64,000 nucleotides of DNA from DASVFB01 sp963766345 (GTDB taxonomy: Bacteria > Actinomycetota > Thermoleophilia > Gaiellales > Gaiellaceae), in contig CAVXZL010000012.1 of the NCBI GenBank assembly GCA_963766345.1, forward strand, positions 1,116,001 to 1,180,000, written 5' to 3'. The position numbers and the translations under genes were made by a program. Shown here in pieces: positions 36,448 to 44,347 of the stretch; the first letter of the stretch is position 1; each line of letters opens with the position of its first letter. A model generated the notes under the pieces. The model saw only the letters and a program-made list of their open reading frames with translations. It was not told the DNA's origin and did not search any database.

Positions 36448-37203
36448 TCAGCTGCGGTGTTGCTCTATGAAGTCGAGCGTCCTTCGCCAGGCATCCGCCG
36501 ACGCATCGGCGAAGTTCGCTTGCTTCCGGTCGAAGAAGCTGTGCGGGGCGCCTTCGTACGTGATCAGCTCGTAGTCGACTCCGGCCGACTCGAGTGCGGA
36601 TCTGAACGCTTCGTTGTCTTCCGTCGAGATCCCCTGGTCTGCGCCCGCTTGCAGAGCGAGGATCGGCGCGTCGATCCGATCGGCTTGTTGCGCCGGGCCC
36701 GGGCTGCCGTCCCGGCCTACACCCGGGCGTCCGTAGAAGCCCACGGCTCCGCTCAGGCCGTGGCCGGCGGCTGCGGCCAGCCACGAATGGCGGCCGCCGA
36801 GGCAGAAGCCGACGGTGACGACCGACTCGCAGCCTCGGTTGCGCAGCCATGCGACTGCCGCCGCCGTGTCCGCCTGGATGCCGTCCGGCGTCGTCTGCTC
36901 GACGTGCGGCGGGTAGTCGAAGTCGTCGCCGCGCTTCTCGACGCCGGCGCTGCGGCCGAAGTAGTCGATCGCCACGGCCGCGTAGCCGCGCTCGGCGAAG
37001 CGCAACGCCAGCTCCTCGTAGAAGCGATAGAGGCCGCGGACATCCGGCAGGATCACGACGCCCGCGCTCGACACCTCGTCGGGAAGGGCCGCGAAAGCGG
37101 CGAAGCGCTCGCCGTCTCCCGACTCGAGCACGAGATCCTCGTGGGCGACGGCGCCGCCGGTGAGGACGGGGATCGGCGGGAGCGAGTCGGTGTCGAAGCA
37201 CAT
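36448..37203 (-). CDS. Dienelactone hydrolase family protein
   Basis: 251-residue alpha/beta hydrolase. DLH triad: nucleophilic Cys in TVGFCLGGRHSW near 128 (GxCxGG), Asp in QAGADQGIS near 185, His in GAPHSFFDR near 220. The classic enzyme hydrolyses dienelactone in chloroaromatic degradation; many homologues act on other esters, and no aromatic pathway genes are seen here. ATG 37203; TAAGCT is 8 nt upstream. Same strand as the flavoprotein upstream, separated by 11 bp. Confidence 0.9.
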   Translation of the reverse strand: MCFDTDSLPPIPVLTGGAVAHEDLVLESGDGERFAAFAALPDEVSSAGVVILPDVRGLYRFYEELALRFAERGYAAVAIDYFGRSAGVEKRGDDFDYPPHVEQTTPDGIQADTAAAVAWLRNRGCESVVTVGFCLGGRHSWLAAAAGHGLSGAVGFYGRPGVGRDGSPGPAQQADRIDAPILALQAGADQGISTEDNEAFRSALESAGVDYELITYEGAPHSFFDRKQANFADASADAWRRTLDFIEQHRS

Positions 37204-37214
37204 GGCGCGCGAGC

Positions 37215-38570
37215 TTACGCGAGCGCCTTCTCCGCCGCGGCCTTGAGCCCCTCCGAGTAGCTCGGATAGACGTGGTGCATGTATGCGAGGTCGTCGACCG
37301 TCAGGCCGAGCTTGAACGCGGGTGTGAGGCCGCCGACGATGTCGCTCGCGCCGCGCGAGACGACGTGCACGCCGAGCACCTTTCGCGTGCCGACGTCGAA
37401 GACGATCTTGAAGAGCCCGTGCTTCGTGCGCGTGTACTGCGCGCGCGTGACGTTCGGCAGCGGATGCTTGACGACGTCGGCGTCATGTCCGGCATCGCGC
37501 GCCTCCTGCTCGGTGAGACCGACGGCGCCGAGCTCCGGGTCCGTGAAGATCGCCGTCGGCAGCGCCGTGTACTCGGCGCGCCGGTCTCCGACGCGGAACA
37601 TGTCGTCGATCGCGAGCCGGGCCTGGTACTGCGCCGCGGGCGTGAACTGCGGCCCGACGGCGACGTCTCCGACCGCCCAGATTCCGTCCACGCTCGTGCG
37701 CTGGCGGTCGTCGACGACGACGTACCCACGATCGGTCTCGACGCCGACCGTTTCGAGCCCGAGCCCCTCGGTGTTCGGCGCACGTCCGGACGCGAGCAGG
37801 ACGTGGGTGACTCCCAGCACGTGATCGGGGAGCGTGACGACCGTTAGTTCGCCCTCGCGCGCGAACGACTCGACGCCGGCGTTCAGCACGATCTCGACGC
37901 CTTCGTCCTCGAGCGCCGCCTGCAGCTCGGCCGCCGCCTCGGCGTCGGCACGCGCGGCGATCTGCGGCCCGTGGTTCACGATCGTGACGCGCGAGCCGAA
38001 GCGCGCGAAGATCTGCGCGAACTCGAGGCCGACCGGTCCGGCGCCGACGACGAGCAGCGACTCGGGGATCTGCTCGAGCTCGAGCGCGCTGATGTGGTCG
38101 ATCCAGTCGACGTCCTCGATGCCCGGTACGGGCGGGACGGCCGTGCGCGATCCCGCGGCGATGAGGATGCGCTCGGCCGTCAGCTCGCGCTCGCCCACGC
38201 GCACCGTCCTCGGGTCGGCGAACGACGCCTCGCCGGCGACGAGCTCGTACCCGGCGCCCGTCAGCACGTCGACCCAGCTCTCCTGCGTGCGGCGAAGCGA
38301 GTCCTTCCACGCGCGGACGCGCGCGAGGTCGACCTCGGCCGGCCCACAGCGAACGCCCATCCATTCGCTCAGCTCGTTGACGGTGTACGCGAGCTCCGCC
38401 GCCACGAGGTACGCCTTCGTCGGACGGCACGCGACGTTTGGACAGCTGCCGCCCCAGCGAACGCGTTCGATGAGCGCGACGCGGGCGCCGTGGTCGCGCG
38501 ACGCCCTCGCAGCGCCGTCGCGTGCTCCCGAGCCGGCGCCGATGACGATGAGATCGAAGTTTTCAGCCAT
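37215..38570 (-). CDS. MerA/Lpd-like FAD-dependent disulfide oxidoreductase
   Basis: 451 residues, class I pyridine-nucleotide disulfide oxidoreductase. FAD motif VIGAGSGARDGAARAS at the N-terminus, redox-active CPNVAC (Cys-x4-Cys) near 43-48, NAD(P) motif VVGAGPVGLEFAQIF near 175, FAD-binding GIWAVGDVAVGP near 300, dimer-interface tail with HHVYPSYSEGL replacing the usual HxHPTxxE. There is no N-terminal heavy-metal domain and no C-terminal Cys pair, so mercuric reduction is unlikely; mycothione reductase or an Lpd paralogue are alternatives. GACGAT lies 6 nt before ATG 38570. Divergent from the ECF sigma gene. Confidence 0.9.
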   Translation of the reverse strand: MAENFDLIVIGAGSGARDGAARASRDHGARVALIERVRWGGSCPNVACRPTKAYLVAAELAYTVNELSEWMGVRCGPAEVDLARVRAWKDSLRRTQESWVDVLTGAGYELVAGEASFADPRTVRVGERELTAERILIAAGSRTAVPPVPGIEDVDWIDHISALELEQIPESLLVVGAGPVGLEFAQIFARFGSRVTIVNHGPQIAARADAEAAAELQAALEDEGVEIVLNAGVESFAREGELTVVTLPDHVLGVTHVLLASGRAPNTEGLGLETVGVETDRGYVVVDDRQRTSVDGIWAVGDVAVGPQFTPAAQYQARLAIDDMFRVGDRRAEYTALPTAIFTDPELGAVGLTEQEARDAGHDADVVKHPLPNVTRAQYTRTKHGLFKIVFDVGTRKVLGVHVVSRGASDIVGGLTPAFKLGLTVDDLAYMHHVYPSYSEGLKAAAEKALA

Positions 38571-38576
38571 GCGCGG

Positions 38577-38582
38577 ATCGTC
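38577..38582 (-). promoter_or_regulatory. Leaderless -10 of the flavoprotein gene
   Basis: GACGAT on the minus strand, 6 nt before ATG 38570. Confidence 0.4.
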
Positions 38583-38601
38583 TCACGTCGCTGCCACGCG
38601 T

Positions 38602-38613
38602 TACGCTCGCGCG
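38602..38613 (+). promoter_or_regulatory. Leaderless promoter of the ECF sigma gene
   Basis: TACGCT (38602-38607), 6-nt spacer, GTG 38614. Confidence 0.55.
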
Positions 38614-39228
38614 GTGGAGACGATGCAGAGCGAGGCGCAGCTCGTCGCGGCTCTCCGGCGCGGTGACGAAGCGGCGTTCCGGAGCCTCATCGAGATGTAC
38701 CACGCGATGCTCGTGCGCGTCGCTCGCATGTACGTCTCGAACCAGGCGACCGCGGAGGACGTCGCGGCCGAGACCTGGCTCGCCGTCCTCCAGGGGATCG
38801 ATCGCTTCGAAGGGCGCTCGTCGCTGAAGACGTGGATCTTCCGGATCCTCACGAACCGCGCCAAGACGCGCGGCATCCGCGAGGGCCGGTCGCTGCCGTT
38901 CTCGGCGCTGGAGCCCGACGAGCCCGCCGTCGATGCCGACCGGTTCCACGGCGCCGATCACAACTGGCCGGGGCATTGGGCGTCGGCGCCGGCCGGTTTT
39001 CCCGAGGAGCGGCTGCTGGCCGGCGAGACGCGTGACGTGATCGAGCGGACCATCGCCTCGCTGCCGACGACGCAGCGCGCCGTGATCTCGCTGCGGGACA
39101 TCGAGGGGTGGAGCGCCGAAGAGGTCTGTAACGCACTCACGCTGACGGAGACCAATCAGCGGGTCCTGCTCCACCGGGCTCGCTCGGCGGTTCGGGCGGC
39201 GCTGGAGCGGTATCTCGAGGAGTCGTGA
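38614..39228 (+). CDS. ECF-type RNA polymerase sigma factor
   Basis: 204 residues with regions sigma2 (about 20-90: FRSLIEMYHAMLVRVARMYV, AEDVAAETWLAVLQGIDRFE) and sigma4 (about 140-195: TIASLPTTQRAVISLRDIEG, SAEEVCNALTLTETNQRVLL). Between them a ~35-residue linker (DADRFHGADHNWPGHWASAP) is typical of one ECF group. The zinc-type anti-sigma gene follows with a 1-bp gap, so this is a sigma/anti-sigma switch. GTG 38614 is supported by the promoter; ATG 38623 is an alternative. Confidence 0.93.
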   Translation: METMQSEAQLVAALRRGDEAAFRSLIEMYHAMLVRVARMYVSNQATAEDVAAETWLAVLQGIDRFEGRSSLKTWIFRILTNRAKTRGIREGRSLPFSALEPDEPAVDADRFHGADHNWPGHWASAPAGFPEERLLAGETRDVIERTIASLPTTQRAVISLRDIEGWSAEEVCNALTLTETNQRVLLHRARSAVRAALERYLEES

Positions 39229-39229
39229 C

Positions 39230-39496
39230 GTGACACAGGCACCGAACACCTACGAAGAGCTCTCCTGCGTCGAGCTGGTGGAGCTCGTGACGGACTACCT
39301 CGAGGGCGCGCTTCCGGGCGAGCTCCACGAGCGATTCGACGAGCACATCGCGCACTGCTCCGGCTGCCAGGCGTATCTCGAGCAGATGCGCGCGACGATC
39401 CGCTCGACCGGGACGCTGGCTCCGGAGTCGCTCTCGCCGGACGCGGAGAGCACCCTGCTCGACGCGTTCCGCGACTGGAAGCGCGACGGCGCCTGA
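39230..39496 (+). CDS. Zinc-finger anti-sigma factor (zf-HC2)
   Basis: 88 residues. Zinc-binding anti-sigma motif: Cys in ELSCVELVELV near 12, then HIAHCSGC (His-x3-Cys-x2-Cys) near 41-48; a conserved YLEGALP helix between them contacts the sigma factor in this family. The rest is a soluble tail, so no membrane anchor is present. It directly follows the sigma gene (stop TGA 39228, start GTG 39230). Confidence 0.9.
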   Translation: MTQAPNTYEELSCVELVELVTDYLEGALPGELHERFDEHIAHCSGCQAYLEQMRATIRSTGTLAPESLSPDAESTLLDAFRDWKRDGA

Positions 39497-39501
39497 TCCG
39501 T

Positions 39502-39513
39502 TAGCGTCGAGCC
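39502..39513 (+). promoter_or_regulatory. Leaderless promoter of the YbjQ operon
   Basis: TAGCGT (39502-39507), 6-nt spacer, GTG 39514. Separate from the sigma/anti-sigma promoter. Confidence 0.6.
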
Positions 39514-39888
39514 GTGGAGGCCGGCGGCTTCGAGCTCCTCGCGGCTTCGCTTCGCGCGGATGCACGCGACCTCGACGTCTTCTTCGACGCCCTTGCGACG
39601 AAGCTCGCCGGAACGTTCCCCGAGGACACGACCGTGGAGCGTGAGGGCTTTCGCGGCCGCGGGCGCGTACGCTCGGTCGCGGTGGAGCTCGGCGAGCACC
39701 GCTACGCAATCGACCGCGCGGGCGGCGGTGCGACGGCGACGCGTGCGCGCAGCGTCCGCGGGATCGTGCTGAAGAACGAGGAGCTGCCGCTCGACGAGTG
39801 GATCGACGAGCTCTCGCGCGACCTCGCCGAGTCGGCCGAGCAGAGCGAGCGCGGACGCGTCGCGCTCGAGCGGTTGCTGAACGAATGA
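39514..39888 (+). CDS. Hypothetical protein heading the YbjQ operon
   Basis: 124 residues, no family recognised. Helical N-terminus (FELLAASLRADARDLDVFFD), a strand region (TTVEREGFRGRGRVRSVAVE) and a helical acidic C-terminus (LDEWIDELSRDLAESAEQSE). No membrane segment. Its stop overlaps the start of the first YbjQ-repeat gene (ATGA), so it is translated with the two downstream genes and is a candidate partner. Confidence 0.75.
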   Translation: MEAGGFELLAASLRADARDLDVFFDALATKLAGTFPEDTTVEREGFRGRGRVRSVAVELGEHRYAIDRAGGGATATRARSVRGIVLKNEELPLDEWIDELSRDLAESAEQSERGRVALERLLNE

Positions 39889-40763
39889 CGGAGCCGTTCG
39901 CATCGACGCTCTCGACTCGCGGCTTCGTCGCGGTTGCGAAGGCAGGCTTCCGGCCGCTGCGACCCGTGCAGGGGACTGCGATCGTCAGCCTGGGCGTGCA
40001 ACTGAATCCGAGCGCGAGCCGGCTGCGCGGCTCGCTCGCGCCGACGCGCATCGAGATTCCCGCCGGCTACGGCGCCTCCACGTCGCAGGTCTACTACGGT
40101 CGCGGGGCGCTCGAGGCGCAGCAGTACCTGTACGAGGGCGGCTGGTTCGAGCTCGAGCAGCGGACGGCCGCGTACAACGATGCGCGCCGAGGCGCGCTTG
40201 CGCGGTTGCGGGCGGCGGCGGCCGAGGCCGGGGCGCTCGCGGTCGTCGACGTTCGCATCCGCCGCGGCAAGTTCGCGCAGGCGATGCGGACGATCGAGTT
40301 CACCGCGCTCGGCACCGCGATCGCGTCCGACCGCTTCGAGCTCGAAGGCCACGAGTCGATACCGCTCGTGAGCTTCAGCGGCGTCGACTTCTGGAAGCTC
40401 GTCTCGTCCGGCACCTGGCCGCTCGGAACCATCGGCGGAACGAGCGTCGGCTACGTCGTCTCCGGCTACCGCACGAAGTACGCGCGCTTTCGCTTCTCGA
40501 GCCGCTCGATGCAGAACCAGGAGTACGAGGACTACACGCAGGGTTTCGCGCAGGCGCGCCTTCGCGCGGCCGGCCGGCTGCGGCAGGAAGCGCGCGAAGT
40601 CGGCGCAACAGGCGTGCTCGGCATCGTGGTGCAGCGCGAGCGAGCCGAGAAGGGCGACGACGACCTGATCGTCACGGTCGACCTACTCGGCAACGCGATC
40701 GTTTCGATCGAGCAGGGCGCGCCGCCCGAGATCGCGTACGCGCTCCGGGTGAGCAAGACATGA
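39885..40763 (+). CDS. Tandem YbjQ-like (heavy-metal-binding fold) protein A
   Basis: 292 residues made of two related ~140-residue halves. Each half shows the pattern F-x-S-x2-S-x3-F-x3-(A/L)-x-(A/S)-G-x2-P-(L)-x6-G followed by a long helix (NDARRGALARLRAAAAEAGA; GFAQARLRAAGRLRQEAREV) and a strand pair (VVDVRIRR, GIVVQRE), as in the UPF0145/YbjQ family. Single-domain YbjQ proteins form pentameric rings; function is not established. It overlaps its neighbours on both sides by 4 bp (ATGA). Confidence 0.8.
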   Translation: MTEPFASTLSTRGFVAVAKAGFRPLRPVQGTAIVSLGVQLNPSASRLRGSLAPTRIEIPAGYGASTSQVYYGRGALEAQQYLYEGGWFELEQRTAAYNDARRGALARLRAAAAEAGALAVVDVRIRRGKFAQAMRTIEFTALGTAIASDRFELEGHESIPLVSFSGVDFWKLVSSGTWPLGTIGGTSVGYVVSGYRTKYARFRFSSRSMQNQEYEDYTQGFAQARLRAAGRLRQEAREVGATGVLGIVVQRERAEKGDDDLIVTVDLLGNAIVSIEQGAPPEIAYALRVSKT

Positions 40764-41590
40764 GCTACGACCCGAACTCCCTCGAGGGCGTTCCGGAGGC
40801 CGGTCGCGAGCGGCTGCGCCGCATGCGCGAGTCGGGCCGCTTCTTCACGAGCGACCTGTCGGTGAACGAGTTCCTCCTCGTCAAGCAGGCGGGCTTCGAC
40901 CCCCTCGGCCTCGTCGTCGGCAGCTCGATCTACCACATCGGCCTGCAGTTGCGGCGCTGGGGCAAGAACCAGGAGCTCGACGTGCTGACGCAGGCGATGT
41001 ACCACGCGCGTGAGCTCGCGATGACGCGAATGGAGGAGGAGGCCGACTCGCTCGGCGCCGACGGCATCGTCGGCGTTCGCCTGGAGGTCGGGCGCCACGA
41101 GTGGGGCGGCGAGCTCGCCGAGTTCATCGCGATCGGCACGGCGGTCAAGCACGCGGAGGGCGAGCTGCACCGCGCGCCGAACGGGCGCCCGTTCACGAGC
41201 GATCTCTCCGGCCAGGACTTCTGGACGCTGCTCTCCGCGGGCTACCGGCCGGTCGGCCTCGTGCTCGGCAACTGCGTCTACCACGTTGCGCACCAGAACG
41301 TCGGCACGTGGATCAGCCGCGTCGGCCGCAATCGCGAGATGCCGAACTACACGCAGGCGATCTACGACGCGCGCGAACTTGCGATGGCGCGGATGCAGGC
41401 CGAGGCCGAGGCGCTCGAGTCCGAGGGCATCGTCGGCGTCGAGCTGCACGAGCGGAGCCACGGCTGGGGCTCGCACGTGATCGAGTTCCTCGCGATCGGC
41501 ACGGCGATCGTGCCGACGAAGGCGGATCACGAGATCGCGCAGCCGACGCTCGTGCTCAATCTCAACGATCCGCCGCCGTCGCTCGCCTAA
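40760..41590 (+). CDS. Tandem YbjQ-like protein B
   Basis: 276 residues, again two modules. The halves are clearly duplicated: FFTSDLSVNEFLLVKQAGFD / PFTSDLSGQDFWTLLSAGYR, then YHARELAMTRMEEEADSLGA / YDARELAMARMQAEAEALES, then DGIVGVRLEVGRHEWGGELA / EGIVGVELHERSHGWGSHVI and a final FIAIGTA / FLAIGTA strand. With gene A this makes four YbjQ-like modules in one operon. His, Glu and Trp residues repeat at the same places (RHEWG, SHGWG), possible metal ligands. It ends at TAA 41590 before an inverted repeat. Confidence 0.82.
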   Translation: MSYDPNSLEGVPEAGRERLRRMRESGRFFTSDLSVNEFLLVKQAGFDPLGLVVGSSIYHIGLQLRRWGKNQELDVLTQAMYHARELAMTRMEEEADSLGADGIVGVRLEVGRHEWGGELAEFIAIGTAVKHAEGELHRAPNGRPFTSDLSGQDFWTLLSAGYRPVGLVLGNCVYHVAHQNVGTWISRVGRNREMPNYTQAIYDARELAMARMQAEAEALESEGIVGVELHERSHGWGSHVIEFLAIGTAIVPTKADHEIAQPTLVLNLNDPPPSLA

Positions 41591-41620
41591 GGTGGCCTGA
41601 CCGTCACCGGCCAGACCACC
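41591..41620. other. Inverted repeat upstream of the zinc-finger-like gene
   Basis: GGTGGCCTGACCG (41591-41603), loop TCAC, CGGCCAGACCACC (41608-41620): 13-bp arms, 11 Watson-Crick pairs, the other two being G-U on the minus strand. It follows the YbjQ stop immediately and ends 8 bp before the next -10, so it may act as terminator or operator. No T-tract. Confidence 0.45.
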
Positions 41621-41628
41621 TCCCGCGC

Positions 41629-41640
41629 TAGCGTGGGCGC
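41629..41640 (+). promoter_or_regulatory. Leaderless promoter of the 41641 gene
   Basis: TAGCGT (41629-41634), 6-nt spacer GGGCGC, GTG 41641. Confidence 0.6.
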
Positions 41641-41964
41641 GTGCGAACGGAGCTGCAGCTGGACGTCGAGCTCTGGACCGGCGACGACGAGGACGACCAC
41701 GCCGGCTGGGTCTGCGTCTCGACGGATCCGTTCCCCTGCCCGGCCGACGGCTGCACGTTCGTCGCGAAGTTCATGACCGCGGTGCACCTCGTGCTCGTGT
41801 GGGAGCAGCGTGACGACCCGAACCTGCTGCGGCACGCACAGCGCGCGATGGACGTCGGGCGCAACCCGCGCCTCGTCGAGTACCGCCGGGAGTTCGGGCC
41901 GAGCGCGTCGTACTACGCGTGGGAGGCGGCGGGCCGGCCGGTGCACGGGATCAAGGCGGCGTGA
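41641..41964 (+). CDS. Hypothetical protein with zinc-finger-like C-x4-C...H
   Basis: 107 residues. A possible metal site, CPADGCTFVAKFMTAVH, resembles half of a C2H2 finger (Cys-x4-Cys-x10-His), with further His in LLRHAQRA. The N-terminus is acidic (ELWTGDDEDDHAG). I know no function. It overlaps the ligase gene by 4 bp (GTGA), so both proteins are made from one transcript. Confidence 0.75.
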   Translation: MRTELQLDVELWTGDDEDDHAGWVCVSTDPFPCPADGCTFVAKFMTAVHLVLVWEQRDDPNLLRHAQRAMDVGRNPRLVEYRREFGPSASYYAWEAAGRPVHGIKAA

Positions 41965-43010
41965 CCGACCAGAACTGGGGCCGGGTGCTCACGCTCGGCG
42001 TCGAGGAGGAGCTGATGCTGGTCGACGCGGAGACGCTCTCGCAGCGTCCCGTCTCCGCCGAGGTCATCGCTCGCGTCGAGGTCGAGCGCGGGCTCGTGAA
42101 GCACGAGCTGTTCGCGTCGATCGTCGAGCTGAACAGCGGCGTGTGCGAGTCGCCGGACGAGGCGCTCGGCGTCTTGCGCACCCTGCGCCGTGCGACGGCC
42201 GCGGCAGCTCGCGAGGTGGGCTGCACGATCGCGGCCGCGGGCTCACACCCGATCGACGTCGCGAGCGAGCAGGAGATCGCAGACCAGGAGCACTACCACC
42301 GCTTCGTGAAGTACGCGGGGCCGACGGCGAGACGACAGGGAGTCCAGGGACTGCACGTCCACCTCGGGATGCCCGACGCGGAGACGTGCCTGCGCGTGAT
42401 GGAGCTGCTGATCCCGTGGCTGCCGGTCGTGCTCGCGCTCTCCGCCAACTCACCGTGGTTCGAGGGCGAGCGCACCGGCCTCGTGTCGACGCGCGCAGAG
42501 ATCCTCAGCCTCCTGCCCAGGCGTGGCGCTCCGCCGCGCTTCGAGTCGTGGGCCGAGTGGGAGAAGCTCGTCGCGCGCTTCGTCGGCGCCGGCGTCGTGC
42601 CGGGCTACGGCGGCATCCACTGGGACATCCGTCCGCATCCCAAGTTCGGGACGCTCGAGATCCGAATGCCCGACCAGCCGACCGACATCGAGCGGACGGG
42701 AGCCTTCACGGCGCTCGTGCACGCGCTCGCCGCGTGGGCTCTCGAGCAACCGCCTCCCGGCCGAGACTCCGGCAACCGTGCCGTGTTCCAGCAGAACCGC
42801 TGGGCGGCCTCGTGCTTCGGGCCGCGTGCGAGGTTGATTCATCCCGATCGCGACGGGAACGCGGTGAGTGCGACCGATCTTTACGCCGAGCTCGTCGAGC
42901 GCATCGGCATCGATCCGCTCGACGGAGACTTCTGCGAGGCGGACGTGCAACTCGAGTTCGACGATCCGCACGAGGCGACAGCGGACGTCGTGCGTCGCTC
43001 GTTAACGTAG
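41961..43010 (+). CDS. Glutamate-cysteine ligase-like carboxylate-amine ligase (GCS2/YbdK family)
   Basis: 349 residues. ATP-dependent ligase of the GCS2 family: N-terminal LGVEEELMLVD with metal-binding Glu, VELNSGVCESPDEALGVL near 55, QGVQGLHVHLGMPD near 130 (conserved His-x-His), PRFESWAEWEKLV and HWDIRPHPKFGTLEIRMPDQ near 220-240. Bacterial members make gamma-glutamyl-cysteine (EgtA route to ergothioneine) or have weak unknown ligase activity (YbdK); no egtB/egtD gene is nearby, so the product is open. GTG 41961. Confidence 0.9.
   Translation: MTDQNWGRVLTLGVEEELMLVDAETLSQRPVSAEVIARVEVERGLVKHELFASIVELNSGVCESPDEALGVLRTLRRATAAAAREVGCTIAAAGSHPIDVASEQEIADQEHYHRFVKYAGPTARRQGVQGLHVHLGMPDAETCLRVMELLIPWLPVVLALSANSPWFEGERTGLVSTRAEILSLLPRRGAPPRFESWAEWEKLVARFVGAGVVPGYGGIHWDIRPHPKFGTLEIRMPDQPTDIERTGAFTALVHALAAWALEQPPPGRDSGNRAVFQQNRWAASCFGPRARLIHPDRDGNAVSATDLYAELVERIGIDPLDGDFCEADVQLEFDDPHEATADVVRRSLT
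43003..43008 (+). promoter_or_regulatory. -10 of the copper chaperone gene
   Basis: TAACGT, 7 nt before GTG 43016; it lies inside the last codons of the ligase gene. Confidence 0.45.
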
Positions 43011-43015
43011 GCGCC

Positions 43016-43231
43016 GTGACGACCGAGACGATGCAGGTGACCGGCATCCGTTGCGAGCGCTGCGTCATGCGACTCGGGAAGGCGCTCGAAGGACATGACG
43101 GCCTCGAGTTCGCGAACGCGAACCTCATGGGCCAGGTGATGCTCTCCTACGACGAGGAGCGCACCACACTGGATGCGCTCCTCGAGAAGATGAGCAACGC
43201 CGGCTTCCGGCCGGTTCAGTCGCTCGGGTAG
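43016..43231 (+). CDS. Heavy-metal-associated (HMA) domain protein, copper-chaperone-like
   Basis: 71 residues, one ferredoxin-like HMA fold. Metal site GIRCERCVMRLGKAL (Cys-x2-Cys) at residues 9-23, then the usual strand/helix ending (VMLSYDEERTTLDALLEKMSNAGF). Size and motif fit CopZ-type cytosolic Cu(I) chaperones; no copper ATPase is in the window. Its last 16 bp overlap the convergent PRC-barrel gene. Confidence 0.9.
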   Translation: MTTETMQVTGIRCERCVMRLGKALEGHDGLEFANANLMGQVMLSYDEERTTLDALLEKMSNAGFRPVQSLG

Positions 43232-43662
43232 TCGCGCCTGCGATCGCCGCCGGTGACGCCCGGCGACGACGGCGGCTCGTCGAGCGGTCCCTCGCCCGTC
43301 GTCATCGCGTTGCGCACGGCCACGCGCTCCTCGACGCCGTCGTCGGCGCCGAAGGCCGGATCGTCGGGCAGCACGTCCCCGAGCCCGCGCGTCGGCGGAT
43401 CGGTGAAGCCTTCCGCGAGCCCGTAATGCTCCGCGATCGCCTGCCGGTCGATCTCGCCGTTCACCTTCGGCGAGTCGTGGATGAGGCTCTTCGAGAGCGT
43501 CGTGCGGACGACTCCGGCGTTCTCGTCGACCTCGGCGAACGTCATCGGCAGCGCGTGCTTCGACTTCAGCAGCCCGTGCTCGACGATGAAGTAGTCGCCG
43601 TCCGTGTCGACGACGTGACCGACCTTGTCGTCGTCGATCGTCCGTACGTCGTAACCCTTCAT
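43216..43662 (-). CDS. PRC-barrel-like/DUF2171-type protein
   Basis: 148 residues. N-terminal ~75 residues have the small beta-barrel pattern VRTIDDDKVGHVVDTDGDYF...LPMTFAEVDENAGVVRTTL seen in DUF2171/PRC-barrel proteins; the C-terminal half is disordered and acidic (DVLPDDPAFGADDGVEER, DEPPSSPGVTGGDRRRDYPS). Possibly stress-induced, function unknown. ATG 43662 has a purine-rich Shine-Dalgarno (AGGGAGAGGGG), so the transcript is leadered. It is divergent from the sigma factor at 43766; a GAAC-N15-CGTA pair near 43690-43730 on its strand could be an ECF promoter. Confidence 0.75.
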   Translation of the reverse strand: MKGYDVRTIDDDKVGHVVDTDGDYFIVEHGLLKSKHALPMTFAEVDENAGVVRTTLSKSLIHDSPKVNGEIDRQAIAEHYGLAEGFTDPPTRGLGDVLPDDPAFGADDGVEERVAVRNAMTTGEGPLDEPPSSPGVTGGDRRRDYPSD

Positions 43663-43765
43663 GCCCCTCTCCCTCCCTTTCCTCGTGGGGTCCTCCTGGG
43701 GGAATACGAACTCCCATACCCACGTTCGAGCCAAAACAAGCGCATTGGTTAGGGTGGCTCCTCGG

Positions 43766-44347
43766 ATGAGCGAGCCGACGCAAACAGACGCCAGGCGCAT
43801 CGCCGAGGAGGCACGTGATCGCGTTCGTTTCGAGGAAGAGGCTCTCGACCTGTCCGATCAGGTTTTCCGCGTCGCTCGGCATCTCGTCGGGTCGCGCGAG
43901 GAAGCCGAAGACCTAGTGCAGGAGACGTACGCGCGCGCGTTTCGCAGTTGGCGCTCGTTCACTCCGGGTACGAACCTTCGCGCCTGGTTGCTCCGCATCC
44001 TCACGAACCTCAACATCGACCGCGGCCGCCGCCAGCAGCGCGCGCCGCAGACGACGTCGATCGACGAGCATCCCGACTACTACCTCTACAACAAGATCGA
44101 GGAGGCGGAGGGCAGGCCGCTCGACGAGGAGCGCGTGATCGAGAAGCTCTCGCAGGGATCGATCGTCGACGCGCTGGCGCACGTGCCGCACAACTTCCGC
44201 GACGTCCTCGTGCTCGTGGACATCGGCGAGTTCAGCTACGCCGACACCGCGCAGATCCTCGACATCCCGATCGGAACCGTCATGAGCAGGCTGCACCGCG
44301 CGAGGCGTATCCTGAAAGGCGAGTTGGCGGAAGAGGTCGCGACGTGA
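43766..44347 (+). CDS. ECF sigma factor, SigR/SigH-like
   Basis: 193 residues. Sigma2 with REEAEDLVQETYARAFRSWR and LRAWLLRILTNLNIDRGRRQ near 45-85; the long linker with EHPDYYLYNKIEEAEGRPLD is typical of the SigR/SigH group that answers thiol-oxidative stress; sigma4 near 140-185 (DVLVLVDIGEFSYADTAQIL, IPIGTVMSRLHRARRILKGE). The next gene encodes an RsrA-like anti-sigma factor with a 4-bp overlap. ATG 43766; TAGGGT lies 10 nt upstream. Confidence 0.94.
   Translation: MSEPTQTDARRIAEEARDRVRFEEEALDLSDQVFRVARHLVGSREEAEDLVQETYARAFRSWRSFTPGTNLRAWLLRILTNLNIDRGRRQQRAPQTTSIDEHPDYYLYNKIEEAEGRPLDEERVIEKLSQGSIVDALAHVPHNFRDVLVLVDIGEFSYADTAQILDIPIGTVMSRLHRARRILKGELAEEVAT

Noticed and set aside
36448..37203. 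Chlorocatechol degradation cluster
   Set aside because: Dienelactone hydrolase homologues are common outside that pathway and no ring-cleavage gene is nearby.
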